A stretch of 64,000 nucleotides of DNA from Opisthocomus hoazin (lineage: Eukaryota; Chordata; Aves; Opisthocomiformes; Opisthocomidae), in assembly GCF_030867145.1 (NCBI RefSeq), contig NC_134429.1, positions 21,933,115 to 21,997,114 on the forward strand. Reading direction: 5' to 3'. Positions 44,601-55,798 of the stretch are shown here, piece after piece. The translations under genes were made by a program, and so were the position numbers. Below the pieces are notes generated by a model, which saw only the letters and a program-made list of their open reading frames with translations, searched no databases and had not been told where the DNA came from. Numbering within the stretch: the first letter of the stretch is position 1; every line of letters starts with the position of its first letter.

Positions 44601-46814
44601 AATATTTATTACATTTTTTCTGATTGTACATAGGTGTTGAGGTTGTGGGTACAGAGAAAATGGTGATGTGATGGCCATTCATCCTGTTTTGTATGGGGTT
44701 TTGTGGTTTGGTTTTGTTTGTTTGTTTTATCTCACTCTACCTTGCCCACTTCAGTACATGTTATTTCCTTTCTAATTGCATCCCATGAAGAAGGGCAGGT
44801 ATCTTTTCAATGTAAAGGATTATGTTTGGATGTGTAAGATGTTAGGGTTTGGCATGCAGGATTTAAAGTTTATGCCTGTGCTGATTTTATTAGAAAAGGT
44901 AAATAATGAACACCCTGGGAGCACTTTGCCCCCATGATGCTAAAAATAGTGTTCTAGAGGAAGCACAAAGGAGTAATTCATAGGTTTAATTCACAGGCAC
45001 ATCCCATAGAGCGATAAAGTTCTTAATTGATTGCAGAGAAACAATTTGCTCATCTTTTTCTGCTTTAAGGGACTTTACAGACAAGCGTGGTCGACAGTGC
45101 TTAAAGAAGCCTGCAGGAGAAAGGCAGAGTCACTGCAGGGAGTAGAAAGTACAGAACAAAAGATGTAGCATCTTACTACAATTGGAAAAGCAAGAAGTAA
45201 TCTTAGATAAGTATGTAACTGAAGGTGCTTCTGGCAAGGTAAGTGATGCAGTTCCTTGAAATACAGGCATCTCGAAGGTTACATTTGATATATTTTTGCT
45301 GATGGCTTATTAATTTTGGAAGAGTGATTTGGTCATTCTAAACATAATTATAGATGTGAGCCAAATTATCTAGATGGTTTTGGTCCAAAAATTAGGAGGA
45401 CAAGTGAATAGACTTGTGAAATGAAAAAGTTCAAGATGGTGCTATGTTTTTATTCAGAGATCTAGACATTGTCAGTTCAGCTATGTTACTGATTTGTCAA
45501 CAGGAGTTACCCTCCTGTCAGCTGAAGTTCTTGCAGTTAAAAGTCTGTAGCTTACACCTCTGTGTGGATGTTAAAGGTGAACTGAATGATGTACTTCTGT
45601 ATTTTTGGCAGATGGTGAGAGAGAAGTACTGGACCTGTGATTCTTGGTCACCTCAATCTCAAAAGTAATGGGACTGTAGCTTTTCTGTAGTAGGTTTACT
45701 GCACAGTTGCATTAACTTTCAAGATATATATTACATACTGCTTCTGTGCAGCTCAAAACGGCGTCTGCCTGCTGGACTTCCATTTGATGCTGCAGTTTGC
45801 TGCCCGAAACCATTGCAGGCAGGCTCAGGCTGGCATAGATGGGACTCTTGTGGCTCACTTTCCCAGCTAGTTGCACCTTTCTGCCTGCTCTAAGAGCTCT
45901 GCCCCGTCTGGTGGAAGGACAATCAGCCTGGCCTCCAGAGTTCTTCCTACAGTCTCTTTAGTTTTCTGTGACAGCTCCAGCCTTCTAGTCTCTGGCCTGC
46001 AGAAGAGAGGAAAAGCTCGGAGCTGAAAGCTGGCAGGAGCTATGGGTTATAGCAGGATGGGGGAGAAGCGGAATTTGCCTTTCTCTGTTGTGGACCTGCT
46101 GGGCTCTCCACCCTGGAATTGAGTTTATCTGGCATCTGCCATGGATGTTTCCTTCAGGAAGGAGGCAGTTGGGTGTGCAACACTGCCTCTAACGGTCGCT
46201 TTTTGAGAACTACTGGTCATGTCCAAAGATGCAGTCTGAACTCCTTCCTGCCAGAGAAAAGGGCTGTAAATGACTGGAAGCTTCTGGCTCTGCTGAAATT
46301 CTGCTAGATTTCAATTAGCTGAATTCCCCACCCAGCCCCTGCTGCTGTGCTCTGGCCTAGCTTGAACGCAATAAGTTGTTTGAGTATTGTTTCTTTAGAT
46401 GCAATAACTGCTAGCAAGTATTTTTGCAGTATTGAAAGTTGAAACAGTTTGAGGGTTTGTAGCTCGCTTACCTCATCTTGACTCCATACTATCTTCATTT
46501 ATTCTCTTATGTAGATGGCTAGTGAACTTTTTAATACTTGTGATATTTTTATTTTTATTATTATTATTATTATTCATTGTGGCTTTATTTGGCTTTATGT
46601 TTGCAATTTTTGAAGTGGGATTGAACAAATACATTTTTCTTCCCAGTGTTTGCAGGCTCTGCACCTTTCCCTGTTCTTGAAATAAATCTGTCTCAGATGG
46701 TTTAGATAAATTTGAAGTCTTTTCTTTAAAGTTTTTATTGACTGATGAGGTGGCAGGAAAGGAGTAATTTCCAGCCAGGCAGTGACTTGCTGCATTGTGT
46801 AAGAGAAGGATGAG
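41601..46814. other. Intergenic region PER3 - UTS2, proximal part
   Basis: AT-rich, no recognisable exon, only ORFs below about 100 codons with no familiar product. Contains T-rich runs (42489-42516), a GTTT-rich tract (44690-44730) and an (ATT)n microsatellite at 46556-46574. It may hold further PER3 3'UTR if distal poly(A) sites are used. Confidence 0.5.
46556..46574. repeat. (TTA)n microsatellite
   Basis: Six perfect TTA units plus a partial one, in T-rich sequence about 240 bp upstream of a CR1 copy. Confidence 0.8.
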
Positions 46815-48098
46815 TGGAGGAAAAGAAGGTTATCAGGAGTAGTCAGCATGGATTCACCAAGGGGAAAGCATGCCTGTCCAATCTGATAGCTTGCTACAAT
46901 GGCATGACTGGCTGGGTAGATGAGGGGAGAGCCGTGGATGTTGTCTACCTAGACTTCAGCAAGGCTTTCAACACGGTCTCCCGTAACATCCTCCTAGGGA
47001 AGCTCAGGAAGTGTGGGCTGGATGAGTGGTCAGTGAGGTGGATTGAGAACTGGCTGAATGGCAGAACTCAGAGGGCCGTCATCAGCGGTGCTGAGTCTAG
47101 TTGGAGGCCGGTAACTAGTGGTGTCCCCCAGGGGTCAGTGCTGGGCCCAGTCTTGTTCAACTTCTTCATCAATGACCTGGATGAAGAGTTAGAGTGTACC
47201 CTCAGCAAGTTTGCTGACGACACAAAACTGGGAGGAGTGGTAGATACACCAGAAGGCTGTGCTGCCATTCAGTGTGACCTGGGCAGGCTGGAAAGTTGGG
47301 CAGAGAGGAATCTGATGAGGTTCAACAAGGGCAAGTGCAACGTCCTGCACCTGGGGAGGAACAACCCCATGCACCAGTACAGGCTTGGGGCAGACCTGCT
47401 GGAGAGCAGCTCTGTGGAGAGGGACCTGGGTGTCCTGGTGGACGACAGGTTAACCATGAGCCAGCAGTGTGCCCTGGCTGCCAAGAAAGCTAATGGGATC
47501 CTGGGATGCATTAGGAGGAGTGTGGCCAGTAGGTCGAGGGAGGTTGTTCTTCCCCTCTACACTGCCCTAGTGAGGCCCCATCTGGAGTCCTGTGTCCAGT
47601 TCTGGGCTCCCCAGTTCAAGAAAGATGAGGAGCTACTGGAGAGAGTCCAGCGCAGGGCTACGAGGATGATGAGGGGACTGGAGCATCTCTCCTACGAGGA
47701 GAGGCTGAGGGAGCTGGGCTTGTTCAGCCTGAAGAAGAGAAGGCTGCGAGGGGACCTAATAAATGTTTATAAATATCTCAAGGGTGGGTGTCAGGAGGAT
47801 GGGGCCAGACTCTTTTTCAGTGGTGCCCAGCAACAGGACAAGGGGCAATGGGCACAAACTGAAGCAGAGGAAGTTCCGTCTGAACATGAAAGAACTTCTT
47901 CCCTCTGAGGGTGACGGAGCCCTGGCGCAGGTTGCCCAGGGAGGTTGTGGAGTCTCCTTCTCTGGAGATATTCAAGACCTGCCTGGACAAGGTCCTGTGC
48001 AGCCTGCTCTGGGTGACCCTGCTTGGGCAGGGGGGTTGGGCTGGGTGACCCACAGAGGTCCCTTCCAACCCCGACCATTCTGTGATTCTGTGAATGTT
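46815..48098 (+). mobile_element. CR1 LINE, 5'-truncated, with reverse-transcriptase ORF fragment
   Basis: About 1.28 kb of CR1. The ORF 46814-47908 covers the C-terminal half of the CR1 ORF2 reverse transcriptase: [17 protein letters not shown] (catalytic-palm aspartate region), [17 protein letters not shown], and [10 protein letters not shown] with the F-A-D-D catalytic motif. The expected upstream endonuclease domain is missing. Near 47808-47818 a T-run puts the remaining ORF out of frame (it continues as [14 protein letters not shown] in the next frame), and a second frame change follows near 47890. The copy ends with the CR1 3' terminus (ATTCTGTGATTCTGTGAA). It is not mobile by itself. 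Confidence 0.95.
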
Positions 48099-48999
48099 CA
48101 GAAGATTTCAAATAGCTGCATAGTGCATCCAGCTGCTCTGCATTTTAGGGAAATTTTTCTTGGTTTTAGCTGGCTCCATCTGTCTTTCAATTTATGTGAA
48201 GCAAGCAAGCTGTATCAAGCCTGTAGGCCTTGTTTAAACAGCACAGTCAGAGATTTATGATCTATCTTATTGGGATCAATGTCGCATTTGTATCACTGTT
48301 GGGTGAAGTTTACTTCAAGCCTTCTGTGAGCCTTGATTAGCACAACGTTTAGACAAAGTATGTATTGAACTAGGCAGGGCTTCACAGCTCAGGCTATTTG
48401 TGCATGTTATCAAGATTGCTACCCCCCAGAGACAATTCTTGACTCTCTAGCTTTATTCGTTGCAGGTAATATCAGGAAGTACCTGGGATTGAGAATGCAC
48501 GCAAAGGAGTCAGATTAGAACCATTCTGCAGCTGCTGTTTTGTCTTCTCTGTCATTTCCTTTAGATGCCAAGACAGAACAACATTATAAAAACTGCGTGG
48601 TAGCTCAGGGGAGCAAATCTCACTACCCTTCAGTGCCCAAGCAGGAGATGGCTTGCCTTAGTAACACTTGTGATGTATGTCCATGTATCTGTCACCTTCC
48701 CACATCTGTGTGTGCCGCCATGTAGGTGCAGGTTACAGTCATAGAATCTTTTAAGTCATGTCATCCGTGTCTGCAATGGGGCTGTAAGCCTTGACATTGA
48801 CAATCATGTTTACCCTTCTGTGCTGTACTTGATGATAATCAGACACAATTCTTAAAGACTGTTCTATGCACAAGCAATCCTGCTGTCATGGGCAGCTGGG
48901 GACTAGGCAAGGTGCTGCAAAGAAATAGATCTGTGGGTCTTTCTTCACGAGTGACCCAGAGAAACAGTTATTTTTCTCCACCGGCAGTGGGAGCAGACA
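48099..48999. other. Intergenic spacer between two CR1 copies
   Basis: No exon, repeat or RNA gene recognised; only short ORFs. Confidence 0.4.
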
Positions 49000-49645
49000 C
49001 TTGATCGTGACAAGTTAACCATGAGCCAGCAGCGTGCCCTTGTTGACAAGAAGGCCAGTGGTCTCCTGGGGCGCATTAAGAAGTGTGTGGCCAGCAGGTC
49101 GAGGGAGGTTCTCTTTCCCCTCTACTCTGCCCTGGTGAGGCCGCATCTAGAGTACTGCAGCCAGTTCTGGGCTCAGTTCAAGAAAGATGAAGAACTACTG
49201 GAGAGAGTCCAGTGCAGAGCTACAAAGATGATGAGGGGACTGGAGCATCTCTCCTACAAGGAGAGGCTGAGAGAGCTGGGTTTGTTTAGCCTGAAGAAGG
49301 CTGAGAGGGGATCTTATAAATGCATATAAATATCTTAAGGGCAGGTGTTGAGAGGATGGGGCCAGATTCTCTTCAGTGGTGCCCAGTGACAGGACCAGGG
49401 GCAATGGACACAAATTGAAGCAGAAGTTCCAGCTGAACGTGAGGAAGAACTTTTTTGTTTTGAGGGTGATAGAGCACTGGCACAGGCTGCGCAGAGGGAT
49501 TGTGGAGTCTCCTTCTCTGGAGATATTCAAAACCCGTCTGGATGTGGTCCTGTGCAACATGCTGTAGGTGAACCTGCTTTGGCAGGGGGGGTGGGCTAGA
49601 TGACCCACAGAGGTCCCTTCCAACTCCTACTATTCTGTGACACAC
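49000..49645 (+). mobile_element. CR1 LINE fragment (3' part of ORF2 and 3' end)
   Basis: Same orientation as the copy at 46.8 kb but shorter and more diverged. The ORF 49021-49329 gives [20 protein letters not shown] and [18 protein letters not shown], and later parts are frame-shifted. It ends in the CR1 tail (CCCTTCCAACTCCTACTATTCTGTGA). Confidence 0.93.
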
Positions 49646-50006
49646 ACTTATTGTTTTTGTGGTGCCTTGGCGATAGCAGGAGGGGGAGTGGGCACTGTTA
49701 AGCTGCCATCCCTCACCTGCTCAGCATTGTCAGGGAATGCAGCAATGACTCTTTCTTCCTGGCACCCCAATCTACATCAAGTGACCAAGTGACAAAGGAG
49801 AAAGTCCTCTTGCCTCTGGACTTAGAGGCAGTTGAGGCATCACTCTTCCAGGAGGTTTCACGGAACCCCATGGGAATCTTGCTTCCCCTGCCTGACTTAC
49901 CTTCATGTTGCGTGTTTATCTCTTTGTCCCATTACCTTCTTCCTGTTGTGCTGAACTCTTAAGAGAATAGTACACTGCTCACAGCATAATTGCAAAACAT
50001 CAAGAA

Positions 50007-50012
50007 TTTATT
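50007..50012 (-). terminator. UTS2: UTS2 poly(A) signal AATAAA
   Basis: TTTATT on the plus strand, AATAAA on the minus strand, about 145 nt downstream of the UTS2 stop codon, fitting a short 3'UTR. Confidence 0.75.
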
Positions 50013-50156
50013 AATTTCCAGGTAGCATAGAGTCTAAAGCTGGGAGCTGTCTTCATGTTTCTTCATTCTCATTTTAAATCAAGCAAATCTATATACATGT
50101 TTTCGGACATCTGTATAAATTAGGCGACCAAAGTCATGAAGAGTTTCATCTCATGT

Positions 50157-50273
50157 TTACACACAATATTTCCAGAAACACTCAGAAAGATTCCCACGTT
50201 TCTTGTACTGTTTCCTGTCCTTGGTCAAGAAGCGGCCCAGCAAAGCAATTCGAGGATGATTTCCGTAGAAAAT
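50157..50273 (-). CDS. UTS2: UTS2 exon 4 (mature urotensin II)
   Basis: Acceptor GACTTCAG. Encodes IFYGNHPRIALLGRFLTKDR, KQYKKR and the mature peptide, TAA at 50159-50157. Confidence 0.97.
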   Translation of the reverse strand: MFYGNHPRIALLGRFLTKDRKQYKKRGNLSECFWKYCV

Positions 50274-53200
50274 CTGAAGTCAAACAGTATTAGAGAGGTT
50301 ACTGTTGGATGGTAAATGTTCCCAGCAGGAAGGTGTGTTCTTCACTGCCCCAACTGGTCACCCAGCCCTGTGTTCTTACTGGGGGAAGGAGAGGTGGCTG
50401 CCCAGTGTGCCCTCTGATTTAGATGATGCACTAAAACTAGTCCCTGTCTTCTGCCTTTATATTTAAATCAGCAGACAAGTGAACAGGAATGATGTTCTCC
50501 ATTTACCTGATAGTTCATAACAAATCTAATAATGCTGTGTAGCCTGTGCTGGAGGGAAAAAAATTACTTGCAGCTAATACTGGTTAATATTGTGGCCTGG
50601 CCTGGTGAAGCTGGAAATTGGCCTTTGTTTAGAAAGCTCTTTTTCTGAGGAAAAAAGTCGAGGGTATAGAATGCAATGCTTTGGATTTCTCACGCTCTTT
50701 TTAATTTTATTTTATTTTTAAAATTTTTTTTTTTCTCCCCTGCTTATCTAACTCCTAAGTGATTCCAGCTTCAAGAACACTGTGGCATACTTTAGTCTAT
50801 GCTGTTTATGAAGTCTGTGGATCTTAAATGATGTCTCTGTAACAATTCAGTGTAGTTTAAAATGTGGAGTCTTATTTTTCTTGTCTCAGTGACAGATGGT
50901 CATTTACTTACCTCTTTGATATTTTCCCTTGGGTTGTGGCTGCTGGGGCTAAGACCTGGTAGAGGGGAGATATAATGAAATGTTTTACCATTTAGAAATT
51001 GTGAACCTACACAAGTCATTCTTGTGTGCCATAATGCTATAGCTGGCAGAAGTCTTGAATTGGAATGTTCAGAGGACCAGACAGATAACCATTTTCATGC
51101 AGCACGGCCAGTTCTTCTTGTGGCACACAGTTCCAGCAGGATCTGGGATGCTGACAATGCAAGCTGTACTGTCCCCTTCAGCAGGCATCTGTTAAGTCTG
51201 TTACCCCCCAAACCATCTATTGCTACTGATTGTGCACTTGCTGCAAGTATTGATGTTTAAGAGACTGTGCTATTTGTTTTGTCTGCTGTCTCCTTCTAGG
51301 CCCATCTTTGCCTTGCCCCGGTTTTGCTATACGGAGGTTTTGCTAAACTAATTTGGAGACTTTTGCAGCTAGCATTGAGCTGCAAGCATAGGTGCTCAGC
51401 AGGTTTTCCCAAGGTCCTAGTTAATTAAATGACAGCTGTTGTCTGCATGTGATTTTATATTTCAGTAAATACCCAGGAGTCCGGGCACAAAATGTATGGA
51501 AGCTGGTAAACCATGGGCACTCTCCCATAAATTGCTGTGGTAAGTCCTCACCTGCTTTGTTGTCTTCAGTCAGTGTTCCCAAGAGCTCTGGCAGCAACTG
51601 AAGCAGGGAAGTGCTTCCTAGGCTGCCCAACCGCTCCAGATTTGATCTTGAATCTTCATCAGCTGCAAATGGAAGACAACAGAAACAAGCATATGGTAAG
51701 AGTCTTTTGCTCTGAATCCCTGTTTCAGCCTGTCTGAGATAATTTCTGATCAGGTCTGTTGGCCCCACATGTTCGAGATTATAATGAAATCACCAATCAT
51801 CCATCTTCATTTAATGAATATAATAGGGAATGGTTGTTGGGATTTTTTCCTTCCAAAGCTTTGAGAAAAGATACCTTCCTGATGTTAATCTCAGATTCTC
51901 ATTTCTCTGGCAGATCTTTCTTTAAGGAAGTTTTTGATCAACACAGTCTCTTCTATTGCTTGGGGAAGTCACAACCTCATCCTTTTGGTACCATGCTGTA
52001 GACAACCTAGACTGTTATATAATTTTTGTTTTTTAGTAAATTTCTTTATCAATTCATTCCTATGCTGGAGCTTTTCTATGAATAAAGACAAGAGTTCCTG
52101 TTCGAGGCCTATTAACCTGCTCAATATCCCAACTATTAAATGCAATAAGGTGGGAGGAAGGGCAGGAATAAATGTAGGAAATCTTAAAACCTATTTTGGC
52201 AGGTATGCTTCTCAGTGCGTTTCAATCACCTCTCTCATTTAATGTGCATACCAGTACAGATGATACTACTTTTTCTGAAATAACAGATTGCTGATACCCA
52301 ATGGAACTAATTTGTATATGCATAGAAAATTTAGAATTTTGAAACTAGCCTATGCCCCAAGGCAGGTTGTCAACAGGAGCTCTTAGCAGTGTTATAGTTG
52401 AGGTAAACCAGGCTTTTGTAATCTGAGCAGTAAATTTCATCTTTGATAATATATAGCAGACATTCAAAATTGTGGGCAACAAGAGGGTGCTATTATCAAA
52501 CTCCAGTTGTGCAGATGAATATTGTTTTGTAGTTGCACGACGACACTGTGTAGTGTCAGTTGCTCTTACCTGCAGGGATGGGTGAGACTGTATAGCTCCT
52601 CAGTAGGGAATATATAAGAAAATAAACTGGTGAAAATATTTCCCCCAACGTTTCAAAAACTTGGACCAAGATCAAGAACTCAAAGACCTTGGAGATCCAT
52701 GCTGTTAGTTTGTTCACTGTACAAAAGGATAATCACAAAGGACAGTGGGGATTTCAGTGCAAGACCCTGAATAAGAACACTGTAACTTCCCTGTACTGTG
52801 TGGAGACAATTCATATCTCTAGCCCTGTAGTATTTTTTAATTCAGGGCAGTGTTAGCAGGTAAATTTGCTTTGAGATGTAAAAAAAACCCAAAGCAAAAC
52901 AACCGTCTTTAATACTTCTATCATATCCAGCCTAGAAACTCTTTATATTAGCAAGGAAGATTTAATAAGCCTAATGGATGTCTTCAAACAAATGCAGTAG
53001 CTGTTAGAGCCAGCTTGTTCACCCTGTGATGTGATAGATGTTATCCATACTGAGTCATGGTTGCCTGTAAATGCAGGTTACATAATGGAAGGCTTGAGAA
53101 GATGCTGGCTTAGTGAGTCCAACATTTTCAAAGCAAACTAGGGACTACTGATACCTATAAACCAACACAACAGCTGTTGCACCTGCACAGCAGGTAAGAA

Positions 53201-54050
53201 CAGCCCCTTTTTGATAGTCAACTTTATACAATAACTTTGGGTTTGATTTGCCTGTTTTTTCAGAACTCATTTCAGAAATTCTTCCAGCACAGGTCAGGTC
53301 TGATGGCAGAAACCTTCCAGGCTCTGTTATGCATTTTTACTGACCCATTTCAGTCTTGACCTACAGTATAATTTCAAACTTTGAGGACAGCTTTTTCAAG
53401 CAAAGATTTATTCTTTCACTGAACTGAATGGAATCTGCATTAGTGCAAATAAGTAGCATGCTCGATACAATGCTGGTTTTGTAGTAAGATAGACTTGCCT
53501 GTTCTTGATCTAAGTAGGACTGCGTTAATCTTTGTCTTAGGTTTCCCCCTTTTTAAACACAACTTCAGTTAAACATAGCTCATTTTAAAGTATAGCAAGA
53601 GGAGAGACCATACAGCCAAATTTCTTTAAATTACCCAATGCCTACTAATGCTGCTTCAAAGATGCTTTATATGCCAGCTCGCATTCAGTTCTGGAAGGCT
53701 CAGATACCTTTGTCTTCTGGATCTCAAAGCAGCAGCAAGAAATATTTAAGGCACCCAACCTCCCCATTTTACAAGACTGGTACCCACTGATGATGTCACT
53801 TGTGCTGCTGATGTTCTGAAGACATTCCTGCTTCTTCTACAGCTGATCAGCACAGATGAAGGCCCCTTGGAAAGCACACCTGCTTATCTTCTGGTTTTAC
53901 TGTCCAGCCCCAGCTTTATGACCATTAAAATCAAAAAAGACTCTTACCTGAGAGTTGGTAAGACATCTCACTGGCGTTGATGATGGGGAGAGACGAGAGA
54001 GGACAGGAGAAACTGATAATAATGAGGCAGCAGAATACCAGCTTACGCAT
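50157..54050 (-). CDS. UTS2: UTS2, prepro-urotensin II, four coding exons
   Basis: Minus-strand exons 54050-53948, 51662-51552, 50955-50912 and 50273-50157 join in phase to 375 nt, 124 residues, the same length as human prepro-urotensin II. Residues 1 to about 20 (MRKLVFCCLIIISFSCPLSS) form a secretory signal peptide. The prosegment contains LLQLLPELLG (exon 2) and NPRENIKE (exon 3). The end has a KKR cleavage site (110-112) followed by the 12-residue mature peptide GNLSECFWKYCV with the invariant cyclic CFWKYC core. The secreted peptide acts through the G-protein-coupled urotensin II receptor in vascular and neuroendocrine signalling. The gene is convergent to PER3, as in other amniotes. Confidence 0.97.
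50160..50195 (-). other. UTS2: Mature urotensin II peptide, 12 residues
   Basis: GNLSECFWKYCV after KKR (codons 50204-50196). The two cysteines form the disulfide ring of the hexapeptide CFWKYC needed for receptor binding in this family. Confidence 0.96.
50912..50955 (-). CDS. UTS2: UTS2 exon 3 (short prosegment exon)
   Basis: 44-nt exon between TCTACCAG and GTAAGT. Encodes LSPSSHNPRENIKE, parallel to the human SSTNIFNPRGNLRK region. Too short to show as an ORF; identified by phase and similarity. Confidence 0.88.
51552..51662 (-). CDS. UTS2: UTS2 exon 2 (prosegment)
   Basis: Acceptor TTTGCAG. Encodes ADEDSRSNLERLGSLGSTSL LQLLPELLG (two segments), then TLTEDNKA. Donor GCAG|GTGAGG, phase 1. 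Confidence 0.95.
53948..54050 (-). CDS. UTS2: UTS2 exon 1 (signal peptide)
   Basis: ATG at 54050-54048. Encodes the hydrophobic signal peptide and LPIINASEMSYQLS. Donor CAG|GTAAGAG, phase 1. An in-frame upstream ATG (54149) exists, but it falls upstream of the predicted transcription start, so the inner ATG is chosen. Confidence 0.95.
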
Positions 54051-54130
54051 CGTTGCAGTGTTGAATATATTTGGTCTACCCCTGTAACTCGGAACTCCAA
54101 TCTGACTGTTGCCTCTGCTCCCAGTTTCAT

Positions 54131-54140
54131 CTCTTATATA
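54131..54140 (-). promoter_or_regulatory. UTS2: UTS2 TATA box
   Basis: TATATAAGAG on the minus strand, 81-90 nt upstream of the UTS2 ATG. This predicts a start about 25-30 nt downstream and a 5'UTR of roughly 55 nt. Confidence 0.75.
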
Positions 54141-54148
54141 GCCACTCA

Positions 54149-54156
54149 TGACCTCA
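54149..54156. promoter_or_regulatory. UTS2: CRE-like TGAGGTCA near UTS2 TATA box
   Basis: TGACCTCA on the plus strand, TGAGGTCA on the minus strand, one mismatch from a palindromic CRE and also a nuclear-receptor half-site. It lies 9 bp upstream of the TATA box. A function is inferred only from place and motif. Confidence 0.35.
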
Positions 54157-55517
54157 TAAATATCATTATGTTCTCTCCCCCCTTCAGAAAAAAAAATCCA
54201 ATGAATTTATTGCCCATTGATTCTAAATGGAAACCACTTTGCATTGATGTAATTTTTCAAGGTAACAGTTCATAGACAATAAATTTACTGTCTTATATCT
54301 TGGTGTACAAAATGGATATTATATCAAACCAAGCACAGTAAAGTTTATAAATCTGGCATTAAAAAAAAAGTAACTTCCAGTTATAAATCATGAGTTAACA
54401 AAAGGGTCAGACGTTGGTTGAAATGACCAGGGCAAGAAGACAGTTGATTTATGAGCCTTAGCAGGTTTGACGCAAAGCTTCTGATATGAAATGCACTTTT
54501 TTTCCTTTTGTGAGGTGGATGGATGTTTTGTGTTGTATTTGGGGTTCTTGTGCCAGCAAAAGTAAAAGAGAAAGGGAGTTAAAATATCTAGTTAATTTAC
54601 AAAGAGAATGTTAGAAGAGTTCAATTTTTTTTTTCCCTTGTAGCATTTCACATCTATTTATTTGAGAAGACCTCATCCAATGTTGCCCTAGAGAATTGTC
54701 TTGGCGAGAAGGCACAGCTTCCATCTGGAGACTTGCTTGGTACATATAAACTACTTTGGTTGATATTAAACACAGGTCACTCACTACACGGGGAAACCCT
54801 TTTCCATTTCACTTATCTTTTCTTTCCCTCAGCTGGAACTAACCACTTCATTCTGTGTGTGCTAGCTGGTGTTTTTCCATGTTTGCCTTTTGCTTTTATT
54901 TAATGCTAACACAGTAATTGCCATATGTAATCTCACAACTTTACTCTTTATTTCCCTCCACCTAGCATATTTTGTCTTCTCTAGTTACAATTTCATTTTT
55001 CATATCAAAGAGCAAGGACTGACTGGACTGGTCACTCATCTTCATTCTCTATGAACCATCATATCCAACTGTATAGAGCCTTGAAAATAAAAAAGTAAGT
55101 TTTTGACATTTTTCTTTGCTTTAGGTGGTGAGAAGATCATGCCTGTTCAGGTCTGTAATAAGTTGGGTTTTGGTGATTTTCTCTTCTGCCCCTCTAATCA
55201 AATGTTTGTACCTTCAAATGCTCTTCAAAACACTGTGAAATCCAATAAATGTTACCGAAGTGCTTTCGCTATACTGAATTGCTTGATAATTGTAAATTGC
55301 AAAAGGAATGAACTTATCCACTTCTTTTTTCCTTTGTTAACATTTCCTGTTGAAGATTAATTTTTATACTCTAAATTCTGTGGTTCCTAGGACTAATTTC
55401 AAATTAGCTACATCGGTCATATGGAACAGGTGTATTTCTGCTGCAGGTCTAATTCAAAGGGAGGGTGCCCCACACACGCATGGTTCACAGGTTGTCCAGA
55501 AAAGCTGTGGACTCTGT
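54157..55517. other. Intergenic region upstream of UTS2
   Basis: AT-rich sequence. A 61-codon hydrophobic plus-strand ORF (54869-55054) has no known match. No exon recognised. Confidence 0.4.
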
Positions 55518-55636
55518 GAATCACAGAATTGCTGGGGTTGCAAGGCACCTCTGGAAATCGTCTAGTCTAACCTGCCCTGCTCAAAGCAAGGTCAGCCAGA
55601 GCAGTTTGTCCAGGAGTGTGTCCAGTCAGGTTTGAA
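55518..55636 (-). mobile_element. CR1 3'-end fragment (minus)
   Basis: Starts with the reverse complement of a CR1 3' terminus (GAATCACAGAATTGCTGGGG) and runs about 120 bp. It differs from the copies at 1.0 and 47 kb, so it belongs to another subfamily. Confidence 0.8.
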
Positions 55637-55798
55637 TCGGTTGAAGAATGGAATGGGACAGAATTTCAAAACTAAGCTTGACGAGGCCCTGAGCATCCTC
55701 ATATAAGTTCAAATGCTCTGCTTTGAGTGCAGAGGTGGGGAGTGGAAGAGGTCAGAGAGGACCTTCAGAGGTCCTTCCAACCTAGACTTTTGTATCGT
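55637..55798 (+). mobile_element. CR1 3'-end fragment (plus)
   Basis: Ends with GAGGTCCTTCCAACCTAGACTTTTGTA, a diverged CR1 3' tail in plus orientation, directly adjoining the minus-strand fragment so that the two are 5'-to-5'. Confidence 0.75.
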
